Made by a program: the position numbers and the translations under genes. 64,000 nt of DNA, from assembly GCF_947179165.1 (NCBI RefSeq), contig NC_077240.1:49412501-49476500 (forward strand), in the 5' to 3' direction. The stretch comes from Solanum dulcamara (lineage: Eukaryota > Streptophyta > Magnoliopsida > Solanales > Solanaceae). Positions within the stretch are counted from its first letter, which is position 1. The number at the start of each line of letters is the position of its first letter. The notes under the pieces are model-generated. The model searched no databases, was not told where the DNA came from, and saw nothing but the letters and a program-made list of their open reading frames with translations. This document shows, one piece after another, positions 13,103-24,200 of this stretch.

Positions 13103-13670
13103 ATGATACATCTCATTCAAGAAAAATGTTATCTCGAATGTGATAAAGTACCCACAATTTTATATAAAAATGATGCAAGATACATAGCATAACTAAAGGG
13201 AGGATTCATAGAATGAGACAGAAAAAAGTACATAGCGTCAAAGCTTTTCTACGCATATGAGCTCCAAAAAAATAGTGATGTCAACGTGCAACAGATTTGT
13301 TTGAGATATACAACAACAACAACAACCCAGTGAAATCCCACATCGTGGGGTCTGGGGAGGGTAAAGTGTACGCAGACCTGACTCCTACCAATGTAGGACG
13401 GCTGTGGGATTTCACCAAGTCTATACCAACTGCAACTTTTGAGAACATGATTCACAAGATTGGAATGCGAAGATTCAAGTTTTTGGATTGATGTTTCCAT
13501 TCAGGGGAAGTCAATATGCGTTGTACTCTTTTTTCGATACAAAATTTTGTCCCACTGAGTTTTTTGTAAGATTTTTAATGACACAGTCTAAATGCGTATT
13601 ATTGGATATGTGTTTATTTTTTCTAACAAGATTTTTAATGAGACACACTATCTATTTATTTAACATATAA
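13103..13670 (+). pseudogene. Ty1/copia RNase H end plus LTR start, fragment
   Basis: Codons from about 13120 read as a copia RNase H C-terminus: KVPTILYKNDARYIA (Asp/Asn-Ala box), then LKGGFIE and VQQI. After an insert at about 13308-13411 the frame resumes with FTKSIPTATFENMIHKIGMRR. Past 13500 the sequence resembles a copia LTR (a repeated TTTTTAATGA(C/G)ACA word at about 13573 and 13634). Stops break it. It is a truncated piece with no upstream pol. Confidence 0.65.
13308..13411 (-). mobile_element. RTE-type LINE/SINE 3' tail inserted in copia
   Basis: A (CAA)n run at 13308-13325 is followed by CCCAGTGAAATCCCAC and a GGGTCTGG...GTAAAGTGTACGCA block. The reverse complement ends in (TTG)n. 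The same tail occurs at 25330-25445, 26094-26200 and 32340-32473. It separates two in-register halves of the copia RNase H end. Confidence 0.75.
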
Positions 13671-13965
13671 AAGGAGGTGATATAAATAATAATGAATGTC
13701 TATCAAGTTAAAGTGAAAAGTTAGAAACTATACCTTTAAGACCAAATCAATTTTGCCCTATAAATACATAGTTATTTTATTTGTAAATTACCACTCAAAG
13801 AAATAAGATCCTTATACTTGGAATTTTTTATTAAAGGTGACAAAAAAGTTTTAAACTAAAAAAAAGTGACACAAATCTTAATTATTGAGTAGAGGTGACA
13901 ATTTTAAGATTAGTGTTAATGATATTAATTTTAAAATCCTCAAGTATCATTATTTACCCAAAGGT

Positions 13966-13997
13966 CCTCCCCTCCCCTCCCCTCCCCTCCCCCTCCT
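13966..13997 (+). repeat. (CTCCC)n pyrimidine run; G-rich on minus strand
   Basis: About six units of the pentamer CCCCT form an unbroken C-rich run. The complement holds six or more G4 tracts separated by single A residues, a strong G-quadruplex pattern. It lies 1.1 kb upstream of the SKA3 start codon. Confidence 0.85.
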
Positions 13998-14309
13998 TTG
14001 CCGCCAACGTCATTCCTACCCCTCCTACCGTCGCCATTATCGCCGTCATCGACCTAACCACCATCAACTCATTTGCTATTAATGCTACCTCCTCCCCCTC
14101 CTCTTCCATTGCCATCACTGCCACATTTTTTTTCCCTCCTCCACCATCACCATCACCATCATCATCACCTCCTCCTCATTCACCGTTTTCACAACAATCA
14201 TCACCTTTTCTTCCACTACCACCATTAACACCACTAGTCTTCTCTTCTTCCACACTCACTATCTCCTTCACCAGCTCCTTTTACACCTCATTTTTTATCA
14301 AAAAAATCA

Positions 14310-14530
14310 AACAATTGTCGAAGTTGTTGCAACAACCATGCAGAAGTTGCTATAATAATTCAACAATTGTTGCATCAACTATAACAATTGTTAAAGTTGC
14401 TGCAGAAAATCAAGCGACTATTGTAGTTGTTGTCGTAACTATAATAGTTCGTAATTATTGTAACAATTATCATAGTTGCTGCAACAACTATCACAATTAT
14501 AACAACAACTATCATAGTTGATTCATTTTC
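14310..14530 (+). repeat. Cluster of short palindromes (AACTATNATAGTT, AACAATTGTT, TTGTTGCAACAA)
   Basis: Repeated AAC/GTT-rich words form many small self-complementary motifs, for example ACAATTGTT near 14310, 14360 and 14390, and CAACTATCATAGTTG at 14507-14521. No single long hairpin or clear period was found. The open frame across 13895-14521 is a by-product of low complexity. Confidence 0.7.
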
Positions 14531-15123
14531 TGTAGAATTTTTTTAACAACTTAATTTTTTTTTGAAATTCTCAAAATCAAAGTAAAACAGTCCGTAGAGA
14601 TAAAACTAAAAAAGATTAAAAGAAAAAAATGTGATTAAAAAATGAATGACAACAGTAATAATAATAGCGACGATAAAGAAAAAAGAAAAAAAATATGGAG
14701 GAAGAGAGAAAGAAAGAAAATGGAGGGAGGGAAAGAGAAAATCTAAAAAGAAAGGAAGAAAGAAAGAAAAAGTAAATAGGATCCATACATAATTTTAAAA
14801 TTTGAAATAAGAAAAAAAACTTTTTAAAATTTTAAAATTCTAATATGCACTCCATAGATTTGAATCACTTTAATCAAATTCACAATTTATTAACTTTATT
14901 TGATCAAATCAATATCACCTTTTTCTTTATTGGAGAACTTTTTTTTATCACTTGCTACTCAGTTTTTTATTCTTGCTTTCGATTACATTTTATAGCTTCA
15001 TCCTTTTTGTTTTCCTTTTTCTTCCCTTTTTTTTTTTGGTTTCTCTTACCATTAACAAACCTCAAAAATCTCCACTCCCGCGTAGTACCCATACGCTTCT
15101 TCTCCTTCTTCCTCAAACTAACA

Positions 15124-15235
15124 ATGGACGACTCAATAAGCAAATTCTGCAAAACCATGGCCGTTTTCTGTAACAATCTCGAAAACAGCTGCCACGCCCT
15201 CAAAGCGTCCGTGGATCGTCGCCCCATACCCCTTG
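15124..15235 (+). CDS. SKA3: SKA3 exon 1
   Basis: Residues 1-37 plus one base. ATG 15124 starts [12 protein letters not shown]. An upstream in-frame reading is pyrimidine-rich leader, so this ATG is preferred. The donor is CTTG|GTATAA; intron 1 is only 67 bases. Confidence 0.85.
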
Positions 15236-18200
15236 GTATAACTTTCCTACAGTTTTACCTTATTTTTTTTCTTTCAAATTAAATCAGTCTAGCTTTGTAC
15301 AGATTCAGCATCGACGACCTTTGCACAAAGCCTAAACCAGAGAGTATTGTTACTAAGCGGTGACCTCAATGTGCTGGAGTCCATGTCTTGTGGAACGGTG
15401 TCGTTCGAGGAGCTGCTGGGCCATTGCAATGAAGTTTTCAAGAAGAACCAAACTGATCTTCTGTCCCTTCAGGACCGTCTCCATAATCTTGGATACATTG
15501 CTTCTGGTAAGTAAAATCAATAAATCAATGTTGTGGTTGGATATATGAATCTTTATATAATTCTGTTACATTCAGGTCTAAATCATTCCATTGCTACTTT
15601 GCGTATAAAAAAATTGCCCTGGCTATTAGAGTTCTAAAACTAGAGGTTTTGTCAATTTCACACTTACCTGGTTAACACCGGACGTCTTTTAAGTGTAACA
15701 GCAATAACTAAACATTAATCCAAGTAATTGGTATTGCCTATGTGATATATATATTTGTTATTTCCTTAGTCAAGTCTACATTGATTATGAGTGATTTAGG
15801 TCTTTTGAGTGTCACATGCCCATTTTGAATATCCTGCTAAGTTTCCAATAAAATTTTCAAAAGATTCTTCAATTGGGAAATGCTCATTGGAGCTAGTACT
15901 ACTCTGTTCTGATCGCTGATTTATTTTAAATGTTTGATCTTGTAGTTTTCTCTTTCAGAAAACAAATATATTGGTTTTTTTGGGTGGAGGTGGTGTATTT
16001 CTGTCTACCTTTTTTAATTGGGCACATGGGTGTGCCAAAGTAGGACCTCTTTTGAAATCTTAAAAAAATATAGAACAGGAGCATGTGACTAATAACCATG
16101 TTTTAGCATTATATGATGGACAGAAAGACGGTTCCAAGCTCCCACAAGTCCAAGGGAGGAAAAGAAAAGCTCTAAATTCAATCTTGTAATGAGATAAGAA
16201 TTATTACATATTCAAGGGTCAATCTATTGGGCTGTAACCTGTAAATACATGAAATTGCTACAATATGGACTCTTGAAGGTTACGGTCGATAAATCGGGAA
16301 AATTCACAGTATGAAAATTTTCATACTCAATTGCCATGTGAGTTAATTTTAGAAATAATAGTATCAAGAAATTTTCAAAATTTTATGTTAGGGAATGTCC
16401 ATTAGAGCTAGTATTAGGTTTTGTAGTCTGTACTATTTACTTTGTCAATGTGCTGCCTGGTGACAAATCACCAACTCAGGAGTCCTTGAAAGCCTTGATC
16501 CTTGTACATTAAACATGTAAAATTGTCATATTGGGGAATATCAGAAATTCTGGTTATCGTTTAACATTCTGCCTTTTGCTTTGAATGATTAGTAATCTCA
16601 CTTTGTGTAGTAATTACTTATTGGCTGGTTTACTATTTCCCTTGCTGCACAAGTCGATCTTATTGATGAAGATAGTGAAGGAGAAGAAGAGGACCCGAAA
16701 GTTTCAGAAGATTTATCTTATGACTGCAGCTTAGACTTCAAGAAAATTGAAGATGATACTTTGTATCCTTTATGAATGTTTTATCTCTAATCAAACGCAA
16801 GTGTTGTACTTGAATCCTTCTAAACTTTTAGGCTCTTAGCATAATCACAATAATGGATATTTTCACTTGGTGAACTCAGTGCAGGTCCATGCTCAACATG
16901 GCTTTCCTCTGCCAAGAAAATTAGGTGTTTTGCTTATTTTCATTTTTCCTGAAAAAAAGAAGAAAAATAATGTGACGAAGAAAGAGTTGCAGCACCATCA
17001 ACTTGCATACAATTGAATTTTGAATGATTATTAAGAAGTTGAGGTGTGACCCTTTCCCGGACTATGCGTGAACCAGGGATGCTTTGTACACTGGGCTTCC
17101 CTTTTAAGGAGATTTTTATGTGTGCTACTTAACATTTTTAGGCTGGATGATACTCTGAATTTGCAGAACCTTGGTCTCTCTGATGTTTGCCTAGCTACCA
17201 TAGCATCTGAAGGTGAGTTTCAAACTCAGGAATCAAATTGCGATATCTTGATGGAATATTAAGAAAAAAATCCGAGGTGTGAATTGCATTAGATTCTTCA
17301 CTTGTAGATTTATATTACATGTGCTGTCTTCAACCCCAAGGGGCATTGCAAAGATCTATCTGGACATACTATTAAAATCTATTTCCCCAATTTCTTTCAA
17401 ACTATGCTTTAGATTTGTGCGGAGGAAGAAAGTTTCTTGATGCATTTGCTCTAGTTTTTGTTTATGATAATTTATAACTTGAGATATTTTGTTACGTCTC
17501 ATTTGTATTTTGATTTGCAGCAAATACTATATATGAGAAAGAGGGATTCTATCTATCCACTGAAAAGAAACAGGATAGTAGTGATGGTACAAAATTCACA
17601 TTCCACACCATTAATTTGGTAAAATTAGTATAACATGGTGTCTAAGATGCGTTTCTTACTTTTCTGAACATAGGGAAAATGAACGATGAATTGAAGTCAT
17701 CTGAAGATATTCAGTCACTGATAACTGTGTCAGAAGATGATTATGAAAACCTCCCCAAACATATGAAGAGTTTAGCTTCATGGCAGGTGTGGTTTCTGTA
17801 TTGGTGATCTCATTTTCTTGACAGTCTTATTCTAAGAAAAAAAGTGCTTAAGACCATCTCCAACCCCTCTCTATTTTACTCTCCATTCTCTATATTGGAG
17901 AGTAAAATAGAGAATGCCCTCTCCAACCAATCTCTATTTCACCCTCTAGTCTTCAATTATAGAGAGTTGAATAGTAGTTCTCCAAATTTGGAGAACTAAT
18001 ATTCACAATCTCTATTTCACTTTTTGATTATTATATTATTTTTTCTATTATACAACATTTGTAATTAACATATTATAAATCATGTAAAACCATTAATTAA
18101 ATCTCTAATATTCGTAAGTCCTTTTTAATGTAATATTACATTTTAAAAAAATATATTATTTAATATATACTCCTTTCACCCCGAATTAAAAATATTTCAA

Positions 18201-21200
18201 ATATATATTTTTTTAATTTTCGTCACTTTAAGTGATATAATTTAAAATTATTATTAATTTTCACTATGAAGAATACACAAAATTTAAATGATAAGATGAA
18301 AAATTTTAATTTAAAAGTACAATACATAACATAATAATTTAAATACAAGATAACAATACAATACATAACAAAATAATTTTAAAAATCACAACAACAATCC
18401 ATGTTCTCAGAAGAAGAAATATTTCGTGATGAAACAAGAATCGTGCCGAAAAGATGTTGAACGTGCATTCGGAGTTTTGCAATCACGTTTTGCAATTATC
18501 GCAGGACCGTCACGTTTTTGGAGAAAGGAAGTGCTACATGATATAATGACTACATGTATTATACTGCACAACATGATAATCGAGGATGAACATGATCTTA
18601 GTGCATCAATTCAAATGCCGTAGAGGCTCCAATTGCAACGACATAAATGGTGGTAGATGAAAATCTCCGGTTTGAACATATTTTAGCTAGACATAAAAAA
18701 AATTAACTACAAAAATGCTTATTTTGAACTCCGTAATGATTTAATTGAGCATTTATGGGAGCAACATAATAATCGAGAAAGTTGAGTATTTATGTAATGT
18801 TTATGTAATTGTGTTTCATTAATGATTTCACTTTTATTTTATTGTCCATTAATATATATATTATATAATATTTGCTTGGAATTATGTTATTTAGAAATTT
18901 AAAAATAAAATATAATTTTATATCAAATAAAGAATTTGGAAAGAATAAAATTTATGTTATTGAAAATTATATAGGGTGATTATTTGGAAAAAAGAAGAAG
19001 AAAGGATTTATATTATGAAATAAGAAAATAAATGAAATAGAAATAATAATATAATATTGAGGAGAGAGAAGAAGATTCCTTTTTGGAGAGTAAAATAGAG
19101 AACTGGGTTGGAGTGGGTTGTTTCAAAAAATAGAGATCTCCAAGTATGGAGAGTAAAATGGAGGGTAGGCTTGGAGATGCCCTAAGAGTAGATAATAAGC
19201 AGACCAAGTAATATACTCTGATACAAATAGAATTCACTCATGAAGATTTTACTGGTGAGATAAAATTCAAATGGATTACACTGGTATATGGAACATATGC
19301 ATACAAAGGTTGTCTTGCAGTAAAAGAAAAAAAAACATGTATGAATTATCTTAATAGTTTGGGAAAGTGGCGTGACCTTGTGCTTTGAGATCTTTGTAAA
19401 AAGTCGCAGAGGCACTTAATGATTGTCAAATTACTTAAAGCTAAAGTATATTAACTTCAAAACAGTGAATACTTTCCTCAGGTGTTACATCAACTGATTT
19501 ATACTTTGAGTGATTTATGAGGACAACTCTCTAAAAGGTGTCATCACATATGAATGTTATACAAATAGGTAAAGTCCAGACACCTCCCTTAGTCTTGGGT
19601 TGTCGCATATAACCACTTTGAACTTTGAGAGTGTCTAAAGTTCATGCTTTGATTTTCCTAACAATTTGACGAAGCTTGATAAAATATCAAAATTCAAAAG
19701 TAGAAAAAGGTACCATTTTTCATATTCTCTTCCATTTTCTTTTTTCTCCTTCCCTTTTCCGACTTCTTTCTTTCTTCTTCTTTTTCCAGCCATGGAACAC
19801 AAAAAAGTGGATTATGGATGGAACTTATAAAGAATATGCCAGATCTATTCTACAGAATTGTGCCAAAAATATTAGACATTTTGTTTTAACTAGGAGATTA
19901 TTCTGTAGTAATAGAACCATGTAAATTAGGCAATTGACCACATTACAGGATCTAAAGTAATATTTTTTGGACCGGTAATAGAGAAAAGAGAGCCTTTCAT
20001 CTGGTGAAGCGGGCCAAGTTAATATTGGATAAAAAAGAGGTGGACTTGACATTAGAAACTTAAGGCACACAACAATAACTTACTTATAGAGTGGCCTTTG
20101 AGGTATGTAAAGAAGATGGAAGCTTATGGAGAAGGCTTATATAGGATAAATATGGGGAGCAAAACATCTGGTTTACAGGTCCTGTTAACTTTTCCCATGG
20201 TATAAGTTGTACATACGCAGCATGTGGGAAATCTCTGATGTCAACACAAAGTAAAGGTTGATAATGGAAGACATACGAGATTTTGGTAAGATGGTTGTAT
20301 AGGGCTTGCCCCTCTAGTCACTCAATATTCTAACCTTTATAGGCTCGTTTTGGATATTTAGTTTCTGATTGCATGAATGAGAACAGTTGGTGTTTAGCTT
20401 TTCGTAGAAATTTCTTTGATTGGGAAGTCCCTGGATTGCTTCACTTTGGCATGATTTAGCAAAGATTGCACTGGATTTAGAAGTCTCAGACAATACTGTA
20501 TGGACAAGGCAGACAAATGGACAATACTCTGATAATTCGTGCTATAGGGAACTCAACAAGGAAGGAGGAAGCAAAGAAAGTTGGCCTTGGAAGTAACAAT
20601 GGACGTCAAAGCACCATATAAAGTCAATTGTTTTTTGTTATGTTGTGCGGACTCTTTGTTTTTGCCGCTGAACCCATCTCGACACGAGATTGGTGCGGGG
20701 TGCATCTCCGATTCGATCAACTCCGTCTGGATACTTTGACCGAGTCAAGTTGGGGAAGAAGAGAACTATTTCAATGGCCGCCAGAAGTCGACTATATTTT
20801 CTTGGATGAACTATATAAAGAATAGCTAACGGAGATGTCGACGACATTTTCTCCGATGATCAACGACGAACTTGTAAGTTACGAGATCTCTCGATTCCAC
20901 TTTTTCATAAGGACTTTGCTGAAAGAATAGAGAGGAGCTGAAGCGAAGAGATTTCTGGAGAGAAGAAACGAACAGAGAAGATCGTTTTGGTTCCTTTTGG
21001 AAAAGAACAGAGGACAGCAATGGAGGGACTGCGGTCTGCGAGCCCTAATTCCTTTTCTCTTCATATGAAGAACTGAAGATAACTTTTGTTTTGGGCTTGG
21101 TGTTGGGCCAAGTGCCCAAGTCTGCTTTGTATTTGCATAATTTTTTTCTTGGACAAAAACATATATTTTTATAATGTATATGTAATTAATATTAATATTA

Positions 21201-24200
21201 AACATAAAATATTTATTGCTGTAGCAATTTTATCCACCAACCTGGGCAACTAATGAGGCATCCAAATATATTGTGTGATTATGTTCCTAGTTTTTAGGTA
21301 AAACCTATTTTCCATACAAATTATATCCTTATCTACAATATTCAACAAAATACTTTCGTTATATAAAATACCTTTCTATACAATATCATTTGATATAATA
21401 AATTTATACCAAGAATAAATATCCCATGATATAGCAATAAATTTACTTTGCCACAAATTGTATTTATACCAAAAAAAATACATGATATGTTTTAGATATA
21501 AAAAATTATACCATACATATACTACATATATATTCATATAATAAATATTTTTCCTTTACAAAAAAATAATACTTTCAATAGAATAATTTGTACCATGAAT
21601 ATTTATGCCATAAATTTATACCAATACTATAAGAATAATCCGACTTTTTTCATAAAAGTATATTTATACTATAAAATATATGGTATATATTTAAGATATA
21701 AAAAAAGTATACCCTGCATATATTTAAAATAAAAGTTTAAAAAAAAATTCGACAAAATTTAGAATATCTTTATAACTATATTTTTATAATATTGAATATT
21801 TTTAGCCGAATCCCCACACCCGTATCCATACTAGGATTCGCATCCCCGAATTTTAAAATTTAGATTTTGCCGAATCCGGCTCTCGGATTTGTATCTGTCT
21901 CGGACACCCGCACCCAAGTCTGAGCAACTTAGGTTTTTTGTGGCTAGTGGCACATAATGTGTATCTTACTGAAACTAATAGTTATTCAACTAAGGATCTG
22001 ATATTGAATGCTAGATCAAGTGCGGAGGCAGAATATAGAGCTATGATCCAGGGTGTCTGTGAACTTTTGTGGTTACAAAAACTACTAGAGAAATTGAGAT
22101 TGTCTTAAAAAGGGTAACTTTTCTTGTATTGTGATAACAAGGCTGCAATCTACTATAGCTCATAATACAGTCCAACATGACCGAACAAAGGATGTTGAAA
22201 TTGTCAGACACTTCATCAGAGAAAAGTTACAAGTGGTGTCTTGAGTTTTTTCCATCTGTCATCAGAAAAGCAGCTAGCTAATGTGTTCACCAAATGTTTT
22301 AACAAACGGGCTTTCCATATGCTGGTTTGCAAGTTGGGCAGTGCGGGGGATTGTTAATTGATTAGAGATTTCCTAGCTTAATTGTAGGAGTAGATTGATT
22401 CTAGAATATTTTACTTCATTGTAACTGATTGTGTAATTGATTGTCTTTCCTTATAGTCTTAGAACTCATTGTAGAAGTACCCATTCTATGGGATGTAAAA
22501 ATCATCAAGAAATATCAATAAGCCTTTTCTTCTTCTTGAAATCTTCGGTGTTCAAGGGGACAACAAAGCAGTGATTATTATTCCAGAGTTAACATTAAAT
22601 TTTGGGTTGAAAGATTCAGCTCTTAAAATAAAAAGATTCATTCAGCGAAGGAAGCCTAATGCAAGATGGATACAGCCACCAAATACACAACTCCTTTGCC
22701 CAGACTGTTTGCAACAACAAATGGATACAATGAATACAAACCTTAAAGTGGAGCATTAATCAGACAACTCTATCAAAATCTCCAGTAAGGCAACACTAGA
22801 TGATAATCTACTAAAAAGGTGTATCATTAGCAGGTTCTCCAAAGAGACACTTAATGCAGTTTAAATATGGATGAGACGGTGATTAACAAATGTAGCAATT
22901 GATTGTAGTGTATGAGTTAAATGAAATTCCAATTTCTATTCAAGCAGACGATGGCAGAACAAGTCATAACAGAAAACTTGAGATGGATAATTGCTTCTCC
23001 GAGATTGAGTTGGTAGTCACTGACAATGAGATCTATCCGGAAGAGACAAAACTTGATTCGGTCTGGATAAGAGTGCTCGCCCTACCATTACATCTATAGT
23101 CTTCAAAAACCATGAAGGCAATAGGGGGAAGATGCGGTGGTTGGATAAAAACGGATGAATAGACAACTTTAAAATCATATGAGGTGGTCATATCACAATA
23201 AAAGGACCATTGGATTTGATTCCTAGACTTGTAGAGGTTGAAAATCGAGGTTTAATTTTCTCATTACCCATTTGGAGCGAATGTCCAGTCACCAAGAATG
23301 TTCGCGGGGAAGACGTTCCTGAAGAAGAAATTTCTAGGGTCTATGAGAGTATGCTAGTAAATCCTATACTATAGTTGTGAAAAGGTGGACAAAGCATGTG
23401 GGCATCCTCACGGGTCATTCAAATTTTAAAAATTTAGACATGGGTATTGCATGCTGTAAACGGGTGGTAATTATAGAAAATACCAAGGCAAAAGTTTGAA
23501 TTGAAATGGGTCGATTGCATGAAGGGCCCAAGAAAAATAACTGTGTTGTAGTTGAAAAGACACACACATATTTTAATACTATGCGAACGCCGATGGGATT
23601 TTTATGAATTCTAACTCAAGGGTCGACCAGTAAAACAAGAGACTACAACTATTACTCTCGAAAGTCAATCAATAGTAGGACTAATACTGCAGATCTATGA
23701 AGAACATATTATGCAGGGAGAGGCCTCAAAACTACAATTATGCCTCTCTGCAAGTTAGAGAGAAGAATGATGAAACGGTCGTTGAGGGGGGCGTAGCAAG
23801 GAATTATGGAGAGCTTAGCTCCGAGGAAAGAGAACCAAATCATTGTCCACAATGGAATTGAGGAATGGGACAAAGAAGCAATGCCTTTAGAGATATTGAC
23901 TCGGGGAGCAGATGAGACGGTCTCATTATGGTTTTACCATAATGTTCTTAACGTGAACAAACTATACGTGGTTGAATTTCAAGGATGTGAATGGGAGGCC
24001 CTGAATTTATTCATGAAGATTGACAAAAGGAGGCAGGAGAGAGGATTCAAGACACCATCAATAGTTGTCGTCATCAAAGTACAAAGGTGTTAGAGATATA
24101 CAAAATTTGCAATTTGGTGTCAAATTCAAAGATGGAGAGCGAGCCTAGAAGCAGGGAGAGGAATATTTGAGTTATTTCTTTGAATATCCAGGGACAAAAT

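Larger units (their letters stand above)
13671..15123. other. Upstream region of the SKA3 gene, low complexity
   Basis: A pyrimidine-rich half (13966-14290) and a purine-rich half (about 14590-14790, GAAAGAAAGAAA type) flank the palindrome cluster. 14994-15110 is a pyrimidine-rich stretch that probably includes the 5' leader of SKA3. I see no convincing TATA box at the expected distance and no other gene. A CTCCCGCG word at 15073-15080 is loosely E2F-like, which would suit a cell-division gene, but one short match is weak evidence. Confidence 0.4.

Noticed and set aside
13895..14521. 208-codon open frame on plus strand
   Set aside because: Low-complexity Pro/Ser/Thr and Asn/Tyr repeats from pyrimidine and palindrome tracts; no domain, and other frames there are open too.
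14845..15282. 145-codon frame overlapping SKA3 exon 1
   Set aside because: It reads the pyrimidine-rich leader and continues into intron 1 in the exon frame; the true start is ATG 15124 and the end is the splice at 15235.
16308..16327. Perfect 20-base palindrome in SKA3 intron 2
   Set aside because: AT-rich and isolated; expected occasionally by chance.
20628..20825. 65-codon frame on plus strand
   Set aside because: No recognisable family; lies in the terminal region of the candidate TIR element and is short.
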